From Chloroflexota bacterium (lineage in GTDB: Bacteria > Chloroflexota > Anaerolineae > Anaerolineales > Villigracilaceae), in assembly GCA_013152325.1 (NCBI GenBank), contig JAADGN010000001.1, positions 1 through 48,680 of the forward strand: a DNA stretch of 48,680 nucleotides. The letters are read 5' to 3'. Positions 31,969 to 41,787 of this stretch are shown in pieces. Below the pieces are notes generated by a model. That model saw only the letters and a program-made list of their open reading frames with translations, ran no database searches and was not told the origin of the DNA. The position numbers were made by a program, and so were the translations under genes. Each line of letters begins with the position of its first letter. Position 1 is the first letter of the stretch.

Positions 31969-32916
31969 CTAGGGAACGATCCAGGTGCCGGTTTCGCCTT
32001 TCAGGGCGCGGCCGATATTTTCCGGATCGGTGATGAGGGCTTTTTTGCCGCCTTCCTTCAGGAATTTGACAATCGCCTTTACCTTGGGGAGCATGCTCCC
32101 CGGCGCAAAATGTCCTTCTTCCATGTATTGCTCAGCTTCGGCAACGGTCATTTCGTCCAGCCATCGTTGATCGGGTTTGTTGAAATTAATGGCCACCTTT
32201 TCAACTGCGGTGGAAATTAACAGCAGGTCGGCATCGATCAGTTTCGCCAGCAAACCGGAGGCAAAATCCTTGTCGATGACGGCTTCCACGCCGCGCAAAC
32301 TTCCATTCTCTTTTTCGACGACCGGGATTCCGCCGCCGCCAACCGCGACGACACTGAAACCCTTCCCGAGCAGCGTTCTAATCGCGTTCACCTCGACAAT
32401 ATCCTGCGGAATGGGCGAAGGCACGACCCGCCGCCAGCCGCGGCCGGCATCCTCGATAAAAGCATGGCCCTGCGCCATACGCTCACGCGCGGTCGCCTCG
32501 TCCAGGAAGGAGCCAACCGGTTTGGTCGGTTTCTGGAATGCCGGATCATCCGCGTCGACCCGCACCTGCGTGACGACCGTAACGGCCTCTTTTCCCATGC
32601 CGCGACGCTTGAACTCATTGTGCAGGGCTTTTTGCATCATATAACCAATCGCGCCCTGCGTATCCGCGCCGCAGTAATCCAGCGGAACGGGATGCAGTTC
32701 GTGGATGGACAGTTCCGAGCGGCGCAAGATAAAGCCAACCTGCGGCCCGTTGCCGTGTGTGACGACGACATCCCAACCGGTTTCGATCATGTCGGCAATG
32801 TGCTTCATGGTCTGCCTGACCGCGTCAAACTGATCGGGAATCGTCTTTTTGTTTTTGTCCACAATAAGCGCATTACCGCCCACAGCGACAACGGCTACCT
32901 TACGGTTTTCTGACAT
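31969..32916 (-). CDS. arcC: Carbamate kinase
   Basis: 315-residue amino-acid-kinase-fold enzyme that converts carbamoyl phosphate and ADP to ATP and carbamate. Motifs: VAVVAVGGNALIVDK at the N-terminus, VVTHGNGPQVGFILRRSE, the YCGADTQGAIGYMMQKAL block, VVAVGGGGIPVVE, EAVIDKDFASGLLAKLIDADLLLISTAVEKVAINF, and the C-terminal GHFAPGSMLPKVKAIVKFL. All are full-length carbamate kinase features. It lies downstream of two carbamoyltransferase genes, so it probably harvests ATP from carbamoyl phosphate produced by them. This mirrors yqeA beside ygeW in E. coli. GAGGAG precedes the ATG. Confidence 0.96.
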   Translation of the reverse strand: MSENRKVAVVAVGGNALIVDKNKKTIPDQFDAVRQTMKHIADMIETGWDVVVTHGNGPQVGFILRRSELSIHELHPVPLDYCGADTQGAIGYMMQKALHNEFKRRGMGKEAVTVVTQVRVDADDPAFQKPTKPVGSFLDEATARERMAQGHAFIEDAGRGWRRVVPSPIPQDIVEVNAIRTLLGKGFSVVAVGGGGIPVVEKENGSLRGVEAVIDKDFASGLLAKLIDADLLLISTAVEKVAINFNKPDQRWLDEMTVAEAEQYMEEGHFAPGSMLPKVKAIVKFLKEGGKKALITDPENIGRALKGETGTWIVP

Positions 32917-32933
32917 ATAAATCTCCTCAAGAA

Positions 32934-33000
32934 AAGTAACGAGTAAAAATCAATCAGAACCGAGTTGCAAGGCAGCTCGTTCCACATTTACCCGTTACTT
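32934..33000. repeat. Cruciform-forming inverted repeat between ygeW-like and carbamate kinase genes
   Basis: Outer arms AAGTAACGAGTAAA (32934-32947) and TTTACCCGTTACTT (32987-33000) pair with one mismatch. Inside, GAACCGAGTTGC and GCAGCTCGTTC pair with one bulge. On the minus strand TTTTCTTGAGG follows, so it may act as a weak attenuator or processing site between the two genes. Confidence 0.6.
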
Positions 33001-33013
33001 GTTTCTGTTTTTT

Positions 33014-33994
33014 TTACCGCATCGTCAAGGCCATCACAGCCTTCTGCGCGTGCAGGCGATTTTCGGCTTCGTCGAAGACGACCGAATTCGGGCCGTCCAT
33101 CACTTCGCTGGTGACCTCGACATCGCGGTCGGCGGGAAGCGGGTGCATGTAGATGGCGTCCTCCTTGGCGAGGGCCATCTTGCGGGCATCGGTGATCCAG
33201 TCTTTGTATTTATCCTGGATCTGCTTACCTTCGTCGGGGTCCTGGGTGGTCATCAGCGGGCCCCAGGATTTGGCGTAGACAACATCGGCATCCTTGAACG
33301 CCTCTTCCATATTGTCCGTCACTTCGAAGCCGGCGCCGTATTTGCGCGCCTGCTCGCGAGCCTGCTCCATGATGTCGGGCATCAACTTGAACTCCGGCGG
33401 GTGCGCCAGCACCACGTCCATGCCGAAGCGAGGCATTTGCAGGATCAGCGATTGCGGCACAGACATCGGTTTGAGATAGGAGGACGCATAAGCCCACGAG
33501 ACAACCATCTTCCGGCGGCGCAGGTTGCGGCCTTTCTTTTCCATGATGGTCATCAGGTCGGCCAGGCACTGGTGGGGATGGTAAATCTCGCACTGCATGT
33601 TGAGCACCGGGACGCGGGAGGCCTCGGCCACCAAATTGAGATAGCGGTTGCCAATGCCCATGTCCACATGACGGATGGCGATGCCATCGAAGTATCGGCC
33701 AAAGATCTCGCCTAATTCTTTTTCGGTATCGCCATGAGAGATCTGGGTCGTGCGGCTCTCGATGAAGGCAGCGTGCCCGCCCAGTTGGGCCATACCAGAT
33801 TCGAACGAGCCGCGCGTGCGCGTGCTGGAGAAGAAAAAGAGCATCGCCAGCGTCTTGTCGCGCAGGTACGCGTGAGGTTCGCCCAAAGCACGTTTGCGCT
33901 TCAGGTCCCAGGCCACATCCAAAATGGTTTCGACTTCTTCCTTGCTAAAGTCCAGGTCGCCGATCAGATCGCGACCGCGTAAATCGGTTTGCAT
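33014..33994 (-). CDS. YgeW-like (knotted) carbamoyltransferase
   Basis: 326-residue carbamoyltransferase. The carbamoyl-phosphate site has FFSSTRTRGSFE (Ser57-Arg61) and HPHQ at 139-142. The block WAYASSYLKPMSVPQSLI, then RFGMDVVLAHP, then NMEEAFKDADVVYAKSWGP closely follows E. coli YgeW as I recall it. The C-terminal loop is HPLPADRDVEV at 284-294 in place of the HCLP of ornithine carbamoyltransferase, and no SMG ornithine motif is present. The amino substrate is therefore not ornithine and remains open; catabolic phosphorolysis of a carbamoylated product is the likely direction, given carbamate kinase next door. GGAGTGA precedes the ATG. Confidence 0.88.
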   Translation of the reverse strand: MQTDLRGRDLIGDLDFSKEEVETILDVAWDLKRKRALGEPHAYLRDKTLAMLFFFSSTRTRGSFESGMAQLGGHAAFIESRTTQISHGDTEKELGEIFGRYFDGIAIRHVDMGIGNRYLNLVAEASRVPVLNMQCEIYHPHQCLADLMTIMEKKGRNLRRRKMVVSWAYASSYLKPMSVPQSLILQMPRFGMDVVLAHPPEFKLMPDIMEQAREQARKYGAGFEVTDNMEEAFKDADVVYAKSWGPLMTTQDPDEGKQIQDKYKDWITDARKMALAKEDAIYMHPLPADRDVEVTSEVMDGPNSVVFDEAENRLHAQKAVMALTMR

Positions 33995-34077
33995 AGTTCA
34001 CTCCAGTTTCTTGGTTCATTGGTTGCATTCGTTGCGTTGGCCGCATCGATTGAAGCGAATGAACGAATACGACAAGA

Positions 34078-35031
34078 TCACTCCATCGCGCCGGTGATCA
34101 GCGCCAGCAGCGCCATGCGCATGACAACGCCGTTGAAGGCTTCCTGCCAGTAGCGGGACCAGCGGCTGATGTCCACGTTGGGGGGAATCTCGTCCATGCG
34201 CGGCAGGGAGTGCAGCAGGATGGCGTCCGATTTCGCCTTGTTTTTGAGCAAATCCAGGGTGATCTTGTAATTTTCGGGTGTGGTGGGCACTTCACCCTTG
34301 CGCTCATCGCGGGACTTGGTGTAGTCCGGCTGAATGGTCGGCTCGACAAGGATAACGTCCGCCTCCCCAATCACGTCGCCGACATGGTCGGCAAAGCCGA
34401 AATCGAGGCCCATCGCATCGAAGTCATCTTTGTAGTTGTCGGGCATTTCCATGCCGGGAGGCGCCACAAAGGTGATCGGGCAGTCGAATTGCGTCAGGGC
34501 ATAGCCCAGGGAGTGCATGGTGCGCATGCGCATGTCGCCAACAGCCACCCAGCGCAAGCCGTCCAGCGTGCCCTTTTCGTTCAGGACGGTGTACAAGTCA
34601 GTCAGGATCTGTGTCGGGTGTTCGCCCCAGCCATCGCCGCCGTTGATGATCGGAATACTGGCCCATTTGGCGGCCTCGTGGGGCGCGCCCTGCTGGAAGT
34701 GGCGCATGACAATCACGTCGCCGTAGAACTCCAGCATCTTGACGGTGTCCTTAATGGACTCCTGATAGAAATCGCCCGCGCGGGTCATCTTGGCATCCGC
34801 GAAGCCGGTCACCTGTCCGCCCAGGCGGATCATGGCGGCCTCGTGCGCCAGGCGGGTGCGTGTGGACGGCTGGTAGAAAGCCGTCACCAGCGTTTTCTCT
34901 TTGAGCAAGTCCACGTTGCGCCGGTTGCGGGCAATCGGCTCCAGCTCTTCGGCAATCTCAAAGACGCGGAAGAACTCGTTGCGCTCAAAATCTTTCAAAG
35001 ATAAAATGTCACGACCAGCAAAACTACGCAT
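34078..35031 (-). CDS. Aspartate carbamoyltransferase-like protein with altered substrate site
   Basis: 317 residues of the PyrB type. Conserved: QPSTRTR (Ser56-Arg60), GDGWGEHPTQILTDLYT with His138-Gln141, GDMRMRTMHS with Arg170, and SLPRMDEIPPNVD at 275-287. The stretch that in E. coli PyrB holds the aspartate-binding TRVQKER reads VEPTIQPD here, so Arg229 appears to be replaced, and the 80s loop (DAKMTRAGDFYQ) also differs. No other pyrimidine-biosynthesis gene is near. With ygeW-like and carbamate kinase genes directly downstream, I infer a catabolic carbamoyltransferase acting on a ureide other than carbamoyl aspartate. A biosynthetic PyrB cannot be excluded. GGAGG precedes the ATG. Confidence 0.85.
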   Translation of the reverse strand: MRSFAGRDILSLKDFERNEFFRVFEIAEELEPIARNRRNVDLLKEKTLVTAFYQPSTRTRLAHEAAMIRLGGQVTGFADAKMTRAGDFYQESIKDTVKMLEFYGDVIVMRHFQQGAPHEAAKWASIPIINGGDGWGEHPTQILTDLYTVLNEKGTLDGLRWVAVGDMRMRTMHSLGYALTQFDCPITFVAPPGMEMPDNYKDDFDAMGLDFGFADHVGDVIGEADVILVEPTIQPDYTKSRDERKGEVPTTPENYKITLDLLKNKAKSDAILLHSLPRMDEIPPNVDISRWSRYWQEAFNGVVMRMALLALITGAME

Positions 35032-35116
35032 TGTAAAAACCTCCAGTTTTCAATAAATCAGTTTTTGGCTATCAGTCATCCGCACTGGTCATTGTTCGCC
35101 GATGACCGGCAACCGG

Positions 35117-35839
35117 TTAATAACCCACCCGGCGCACCACATGGAAGTGGAAATAACCGGGCAGGAAATAACTACTTGAATGATCCACCACACGGCCGGA
35201 TTCAGCGTACAACTGCGAGACAAAGTGCAGCAGCACATCGCCGCGCTGAATTTCGAGCGCCTTGGCAACATCCGACCGCGCGCCGAGCGCGCTGACCGCT
35301 GTCCGGGCGACGTTCAGCGCCGGGTCGCCGCGCGCCAGCAAAAAGTCCAGCACCGAACCGGTGAATTGCGGGGATTCCAGATCGTCCGGATGCAGGATGC
35401 CCTGCGGCAGGGTATCTATCAGATAGGCCACCGGACGGTCATCGGCCTGCATCACGCGCCGGACACGAGTCAGAGGCGTCCCCAGCGGAACGTCCAGGAT
35501 GCCGGCCTGCTTCTCGTCCGCGAGGATCTGCGTCACATCCAGGTCGCTCGCCGAGACATCCAGATCGATGCGTTCGGCCAGCGTCTCGATACTCTCCAAC
35601 ACTTCCAGGCCGCTCTCCAAGACCGGCACCTGTCCAACGACGAACGTCCCCGCGCCCTGGCGGCGGCGGATCAAGCCCTGGGTCTCAAAGGTGCGCATGG
35701 CCTCGCGCAGCGTGGCGCGCGAGACGCCCAACTGTTTGGCCAGCTTCGGCTCGGAGGGCAAACGTTCTCCCGCCGGGGTAGCGGCGATCAGTTTACCCAG
35801 CTTGACTTGCAAGCGTTGAAAGGGTGTGTTTGCGAGCAT
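35117..35839 (-). CDS. GntR-family regulator with UTRA ligand domain
   Basis: 240-residue regulator. The winged-helix domain spans about residues 5-70, with [26 protein letters not shown] and the wing [13 protein letters not shown]. The UTRA effector domain follows, with [23 protein letters not shown] and the ending [30 protein letters not shown]. The recognition helix SRATLREAM resembles FadR-type readers of TNGTCNGACNA sites, matching the TTGTCNGACAA copies at 15661, 39171, 39224 and 43946. It starts two bases after the adenine deaminase stop codon and is co-transcribed with it. The effector is probably a purine or ureide intermediate (inference). Confidence 0.92.
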   Translation of the reverse strand: MLANTPFQRLQVKLGKLIAATPAGERLPSEPKLAKQLGVSRATLREAMRTFETQGLIRRRQGAGTFVVGQVPVLESGLEVLESIETLAERIDLDVSASDLDVTQILADEKQAGILDVPLGTPLTRVRRVMQADDRPVAYLIDTLPQGILHPDDLESPQFTGSVLDFLLARGDPALNVARTAVSALGARSDVAKALEIQRGDVLLHFVSQLYAESGRVVDHSSSYFLPGYFHFHVVRRVGY

Positions 35840-35840
35840 C

Positions 35841-37637
35841 TTAACTCCCGGGCTCGATCACAGGGACGAACTCAAGGTTGGTCACATCCACCAGGCCTTT
35901 GTCTGAAATACGCAATTCCGGGATAACGACCAACGCCAGCAAACTCAGTTGCATATTCGGGTTGTTCAGCGAACAGCCACAGGCGCGGAAACCTTCCAAA
36001 ACTGTATCGGCCTTCTGCGCCACCACATCAGCCCGCTCAGTGGACATCAGCCCGGCGATCTTCAACTCCACCAGCCCGATGACCTTCCCATCCTTGACGA
36101 CCACCTGCCCGCCGCCGACTTCGGCCAGCTTGTTGGCAGCGACGGCCATGCTGGCCTCGTCCGTGCCGACGACGATCATGTGATGGCTGTCATGCGCCAC
36201 CGTCGAGGCGACCGCGCACGGCTGGTTGAAACCGAATCCGCTTACCAGGCCAACCTGCACGCCGCCCGTGCCGCGGTGCCGCTCCACCAGCGCTACCTTC
36301 GCCACATCCTTCCCGGCATCAGAATGGACTTCGCCAGCGTTGACCGCCATCTCCATTTTGAGATGACGCGTCGGCGCCTGATTCTCAATGACGCCGATGA
36401 CGTTGGCGGTCACGGACTCCCCGTCCCCGGCTCCCGTTTTCAGGGCAAAATCCTGCGCCTTGAGCGCGCGCTTCAAATGCACCGATTGCCTGGCCCAGTC
36501 GGGATACGCAACCTGAGGCAAATCCGTCAGCAATTCGCCGTTCTGGGCAATGACCTGCCCTTTAGCGACCACCAACTCGGCGCGGAAATCGGACAAATCG
36601 TCCACAATGAGCACGTCGGCCCATCGTCCGGGAGCGATCATGCCCATCTCGCGTGACAGGCCAAAATGTTCGGCGGCGTTGAGCGTCGCCATCTGGATGG
36701 CCGTCATCGGCTCCAGCCCCTCGCTGATCGCATGCCGCAGGACGCGGTCCATGTGTCCGTCACTCGAGAGCGTTCCGGCATGCGAATCGTCGGTGCACAA
36801 GATGAAATGACGCGGGGCCAGTTTGTGTTTGGTCACTGCCCTGACCTGCTCGGAAACATCGTGCCAGGCAGAGCCATAACGCAGCATGACTTTCATGCCC
36901 TGCCGGACGCGAGCGATCGCATCGTCAACGTTCGTGCCCTCGTGGTCGTCTTCCGCGCCGCCCGCCACGTAGCCGTGGAAAGGCAAGCCCAAATCCGGCG
37001 AGGCGTAATGTCCGCCGACGACCTTATGGGCCTGGTGGGTGACGACCATTTCGGCCAGCATTTTCTCGTCGCCGCCAGATACGCCGGTGAAATTCATCAT
37101 TTCGCCCAGCCCGATGATGCCATCCCATTGCATGGCTTCGGCGACTTCGTCAGGCCCGATGACCGCGCCCGGGGTCTCTAATCCCGGCGCGGAGGGCACG
37201 CAAGACGGCATCTGCACCCAAACATGAATCGGCTGCCCGGCGGCTTCGTCCACCATCAACTTGACGCCCTTCAGCCCGAAGACGTTGGCGATCTCGTGCG
37301 GATCGATGAACATGCCGGTCGTGCCGTGCGGCGCAACGGCGCGCACAAACTCGGTCACAGTGATCATGCCTGACTCGACATGCATATGCGCATCCAGCAG
37401 GCCAGGGACGAGATATTTGCCGCCCGCATCGATGACGACCGTATCTTTGGAGACGGTATGCGAGGCATCCGGCCCAACGTAGGCAATACGCCCATCAACA
37501 ATGGCAATATCGGTATCCGGCACGTACTCGCCCGACTGTACGCTGACCCAGACTCCATGGCGGACAACCAGATCAGCAGACTTGCGTCCCATGGCAACGT
37601 CAACAAGTTTTTTGGTGAGGGTGATGTTAGGCATCAT
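35841..37637 (-). CDS. ade: Adenine deaminase
   Basis: 598-residue amidohydrolase that converts adenine to hypoxanthine and ammonia. The metal motif is [13 protein letters not shown] (His84, His86). The family-specific blocks [53 protein letters not shown] and the C-terminal [18 protein letters not shown] are all present, so length and motifs match bacterial Ade/YicP proteins throughout. GGAG lies before the tandem ATGATG start. It lies 54 bases after the 8-oxoguanine deaminase gene and directly before gntR, so it belongs to the operon driven from 39171-39234. Confidence 0.96.
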   Translation of the reverse strand: MMPNITLTKKLVDVAMGRKSADLVVRHGVWVSVQSGEYVPDTDIAIVDGRIAYVGPDASHTVSKDTVVIDAGGKYLVPGLLDAHMHVESGMITVTEFVRAVAPHGTTGMFIDPHEIANVFGLKGVKLMVDEAAGQPIHVWVQMPSCVPSAPGLETPGAVIGPDEVAEAMQWDGIIGLGEMMNFTGVSGGDEKMLAEMVVTHQAHKVVGGHYASPDLGLPFHGYVAGGAEDDHEGTNVDDAIARVRQGMKVMLRYGSAWHDVSEQVRAVTKHKLAPRHFILCTDDSHAGTLSSDGHMDRVLRHAISEGLEPMTAIQMATLNAAEHFGLSREMGMIAPGRWADVLIVDDLSDFRAELVVAKGQVIAQNGELLTDLPQVAYPDWARQSVHLKRALKAQDFALKTGAGDGESVTANVIGVIENQAPTRHLKMEMAVNAGEVHSDAGKDVAKVALVERHRGTGGVQVGLVSGFGFNQPCAVASTVAHDSHHMIVVGTDEASMAVAANKLAEVGGGQVVVKDGKVIGLVELKIAGLMSTERADVVAQKADTVLEGFRACGCSLNNPNMQLSLLALVVIPELRISDKGLVDVTNLEFVPVIEPGS

Positions 37638-37691
37638 GAATTCTCCATTTTCCGCATGCCGTTGCGAGGGCGGCAGCCCGAAGCAATGACA

Positions 37692-39074
<1,383 letters not shown>

Positions 39075-39170
39075 CGGCTGATCCAAGTAGTCCAACTGGT
39101 TTGGGTGGTCCGCTGGTCCAATTAGCCTGACTGGGCTGACCAGCGAGGCGTGAAGACCAGTCAGACCAAC
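39075..39170. repeat. Degenerate TGGTC/GACCA-rich leader
   Basis: The 5' untranslated region of the 8-oxoguanine deaminase gene consists of irregular units such as GACCAGTCAGACCAACT, GGTCCGCTGGTCC and CCAACTGG. It is similar in style to 31859-31960. Some units (GTCAGACC) resemble half operators of the adjacent TTGTCTGACAA sites. Confidence 0.55.
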
Positions 39171-39234
39171 TTGTCTGACAAATTTTATATAGTGTAGCAA
39201 ATTTTGGTGTGAATGTCAACAAGTTGTCTGACAA
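39171..39234 (-). promoter_or_regulatory. Promoter flanked by two GntR-type operators
   Basis: On the minus strand TTGACA (39214-39219) and TACACT (39191-39196) are 17 bases apart, predicting a start near 39184. TTGTCTGACAA at 39224-39234 lies just upstream of the -35 and an identical copy at 39171-39181 lies just downstream of the start. Their centres are 53 bp apart, about five helical turns, so dimers would face the same side of DNA. A third, half-like CTGACAAATTCGTG at 39399-39412 repeats the sequence at 39228-39241. Confidence 0.8.
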
Positions 39235-39282
39235 ATTCGTGATAAAACAGGCGCGGCCAAGAGGAGACCTTCGGTCGGGAAC

Positions 39283-39308
39283 GTCTCAGGGTCAGGAGAC
39301 CCTGAGAC
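39283..39308. other. GC-rich hairpin in the 39235-39456 intergenic region
   Basis: Perfect 11-bp stem GTCTCAGGGTC with GACCCTGAGAC and a four-base loop, with no U-run. Between it and the operators at 39171-39234 I see no gene. It is followed by the palindromic repeat at 39321-39376. Confidence 0.5.
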
Positions 39309-39320
39309 AGCCAGGGGGCT

Positions 39321-39376
39321 GTAGTAGCGACTTCAGTCGCTTCCTGGCCTCGAAACACGGCTACAGTCATTACTAC
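39321..39376. repeat. Second copy of the GTAGTA...TACTAC palindromic repeat
   Basis: Begins GTAGTAGCGACTTCAGTCGCT and ends CGGCTACAGTCATTACTAC. Outer arms GTAGTA and TACTAC and the inner GCGACTTCAGTCGC palindrome match the design of the element at 4358-4431, with a different centre. Confidence 0.7.
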
Positions 39377-39456
39377 AAAATCAAAGTGAAAATTGCTGCT
39401 GACAAATTCGTGCTACCCAGTTACCTTTGACGCGACCGGCGCTTTCGTTTCGCCGG

Positions 39457-39462
39457 TATAAT
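39457..39462 (+). promoter_or_regulatory. -10 element of the SH3b lipoprotein gene, probable leaderless promoter
   Basis: TATAAT followed by six bases and the ATG at 39469, without a ribosome binding site. A TTGACG at 39427-39432 is 24 bases upstream, too far to act as the partner -35. Confidence 0.5.
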
Positions 39463-39468
39463 GTGCCC

Positions 39469-40218
39469 ATGCAAAAAGCCATCATCCTTGTCGCGCTGAT
39501 ACCGCTGCTCGCGGCTTGCGCTCCCGCCAAAATTCCAACCGCCGTACCGACAGAAACCGCCCCCGCGACCCTCACATCCACGCTGACGCCCTCGCCAACA
39601 GCCTCCGTCACTCCCTCGCCCACCCAAACCGAAACACCCCTCCCGACCATCACCCCGACCTACGCCGTCCTGCGCGGCGAAGTGCTGGAACAAGCCAACT
39701 GCCGCTATGGGCCGGGTTTTCCCTATCTCTACAAATACGGCCTGGTCAAGGGCAGCAACCTGGAAGTCATCGGACGCAACGACCTCGGGACGTGGATCCT
39801 CGTCCAGGCCATCGGCGGGAACAATCCCTGCTGGGTCAAGGCCTCGTTGATGGACGTCAAGGGAGACGTGATGAGCGTCGCGCCGACCTACATTCCACTC
39901 CCCCGCTCGCCCTACTACGGTCCGCCGACGGGGGCCTATGCCACGTGGTACCGGAACGTCGTCACCATCTCCTGGTACGGGATCGATTTGAAACCGGGCG
40001 ATGATTCGGAACAATTCCCCTATCTGGTCGAAGCCTGGGTCTGCACAGATGGACAGATCATCTTTACCCCGGTCGGCTCGTATGAAACCGTGGTCACCAT
40101 CGCCGACGAAGCCGGTTGTTCAGAGCCATCGCACGCCCGGCTCTACGCCGTCGAAAAACACGGCTATTCGCAGCCGGTTGAAATCTCCTGGCCGGCGCCT
40201 CCCACACCAACGCCGTAA
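39469..40218 (+). CDS. SH3b-domain lipoprotein with Pro/Thr-rich linker
   Basis: 249 residues. The signal peptide MQKAIILVALIPLLAACAP has its lipobox Cys at 17. A 45-residue Pro/Thr/Ser linker follows, typical of surface lipoproteins. A bacterial SH3-like domain spans about 65-130 (EQANCRYGPGFPYLYKYGLVKG, then VIGRNDLGTWILVQAIGG and NPCWVKASL). The C-terminal 110 residues form a further beta-rich domain with paired Cys (AWVCTDG, ADEAGCSE). Likely surface-exposed and binding cell-wall or extracellular ligands; the ligand is unknown. It is transcribed divergently from the deaminase gene and starts at a leaderless-type promoter. Confidence 0.85.
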   Translation: MQKAIILVALIPLLAACAPAKIPTAVPTETAPATLTSTLTPSPTASVTPSPTQTETPLPTITPTYAVLRGEVLEQANCRYGPGFPYLYKYGLVKGSNLEVIGRNDLGTWILVQAIGGNNPCWVKASLMDVKGDVMSVAPTYIPLPRSPYYGPPTGAYATWYRNVVTISWYGIDLKPGDDSEQFPYLVEAWVCTDGQIIFTPVGSYETVVTIADEAGCSEPSHARLYAVEKHGYSQPVEISWPAPPTPTP

Positions 40219-40383
40219 GGCTTCGACAGACTTTGATATCATTGCGGAAAGCGCAGCATAAAGCAGTCGTCCCCGCAGGGCAATGACACATGTCCGCTTT
40301 TTCAGCCGCTCCTCCATTTCCCGCACCGCTCCCAATTTCGCACAAATGCGCTGTGATCGCATTGCAAATATACGGATGGTCAT

Positions 40384-41694
40384 ATGCCCTCTCGACTGAA
40401 AAACATCTATCAAGAATACCCGCGTAAATTTTGGCTGGTGGTCGGAGTCTCGTTCATCGACCGCATCGGTGGGACGATGCTCTTCCCATTCTTCAGCCTG
40501 TATATCACGCAGAAATTCGACGTCGGTATGACGCAGGCCGGCATCGTGTTGGGCATTTTCTCGATCTTTGGGCTGTTCGGCAGCATGGTCGGCGGCGCGC
40601 TGACCGACAAACTGGGCCGCCGTAAACTGATCCTGTTCGGGCTGGTCTTCAGCGCACTGAGCACGCTTTCGCTTGGCCTGGTCAACGAACTGGCCATGCT
40701 CTACCCGCTGGCCGTCTTTGTCGGTCTGCTCTCCCAAGTCGCCGGGCCGGCCCAGCAGGCCATGATCGCCGACATCTTGCCCGAAAAACAGCGCGCCGAA
40801 GGATTCGGCATTCTGCGCGTGGTCGCGAATCTGGCCTGGATGATCGGGCCGATCATCGGTGGAATTGTCGCCAACCACTCCTATTTTGCCCTCTTCGTCG
40901 CAGACGCCATCGTCAGTTGTATCGTCGCGGTACTCTTCTACCTGCTCATCCCCGAAACCAAACCTGAGCCCCGTCCCGACGCGGAACAGGAAAACACATA
41001 TACAACCTTCCTGGGCTACTTCCGGGTAATGCGCGACCCGGCCTTTATGGCCTTCATCGTCGCGGCCATTCTGATGGGCATGGTTTACCAACAAATGTAC
41101 AACTCGCTCTCGGTCTACCTGCGTGACAATCACGGTATCCCACCCTCGGCGTATGGCTTCCTGATGACCACCAGCGCCGTCACCGTCGTCCTGCTGCAAT
41201 TCTGGACCACCCGCCGCATCAAACACCGTTCCCCCTTCATAATGATGGCCCTCGGTGCCCTGTTCTATGCCTTCGGATTTGCCATGTTCGGTTTCGACCC
41301 CTTGTACGCCCTCGGCGGCTCTTTCCTTCTCTACAAGTGGACAGTCTCGTTGAGCGGCACGTACATTTGGTTCATGTCCGCCATCGTCATCATCACCATC
41401 GGCGAGATGATCGTTATGCCCGTCAGTCAGGCACTGGCCGCCAACTTCGCTCCGGAGGATATGCGCGGGCGTTACATGGCCATCTTCGGTCTGGCCTGGG
41501 CCATTCCTGCCACCGTTGGGCCGGGGCTGGCAGGTTTGATCCTGGACAACTACAACCCCAACCTGCTCTGGTATCTGGGCGGCGCATTGTGCCTGGTCTC
41601 AGTGCTCAGCTTCTACGCCCTGCATTTGCGGATCGGATCACAGAAGCGCTTCGCTCCTGCGCCAGTGGAAGAACGGGCTGTCAGCCCCGCATAG
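40384..41694 (+). CDS. MFS transporter (multidrug-efflux type)
   Basis: 436 residues with twelve predicted membrane helices. The loop 2-3 motif is GGALTDKLGRRKLILFGL. The AGPAQQAMIADILPEKQRAEGFGILRVVANLAWMIGP segment (motif C-like region) is typical of drug:H+ antiporters of the MdtH/YttB type. Function is export of unknown small molecules. An inverted repeat AATGCG...CGCATT at 40345-40363, just upstream, could be a regulator site. The C-terminal 20 residues are polar. Single gene in its direction, ending about 90 bases before the convergent folD. Confidence 0.92.
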   Translation: MPSRLKNIYQEYPRKFWLVVGVSFIDRIGGTMLFPFFSLYITQKFDVGMTQAGIVLGIFSIFGLFGSMVGGALTDKLGRRKLILFGLVFSALSTLSLGLVNELAMLYPLAVFVGLLSQVAGPAQQAMIADILPEKQRAEGFGILRVVANLAWMIGPIIGGIVANHSYFALFVADAIVSCIVAVLFYLLIPETKPEPRPDAEQENTYTTFLGYFRVMRDPAFMAFIVAAILMGMVYQQMYNSLSVYLRDNHGIPPSAYGFLMTTSAVTVVLLQFWTTRRIKHRSPFIMMALGALFYAFGFAMFGFDPLYALGGSFLLYKWTVSLSGTYIWFMSAIVIITIGEMIVMPVSQALAANFAPEDMRGRYMAIFGLAWAIPATVGPGLAGLILDNYNPNLLWYLGGALCLVSVLSFYALHLRIGSQKRFAPAPVEERAVSPA

Positions 41695-41732
41695 CTCTTT
41701 CCCCGGGCTCATCCCTTCCGCGCTTAAAAAAC

Positions 41733-41760
41733 AACAGTCCCGTCTTCCGACGGGACTGTT
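41733..41760 (-). terminator. Intrinsic terminator of the folD transcript
   Basis: Perfect 12-bp stem AACAGTCCCGTC with GACGGGACTGTT and a TTCC loop. On the minus strand it is followed by GTTTTTTAAG. It serves the convergent folD unit and possibly the MFS gene. Confidence 0.85.
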
Positions 41761-41787
41761 CACTGATTGCTGCCTGCTGTTTACTGA

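Noticed and set aside
39427-39462. TTGACG and TATAAT as a standard promoter for the lipoprotein gene
   Set aside because: The spacing of 24 bases is too long for a sigma-70 promoter; only the -10 is credited.
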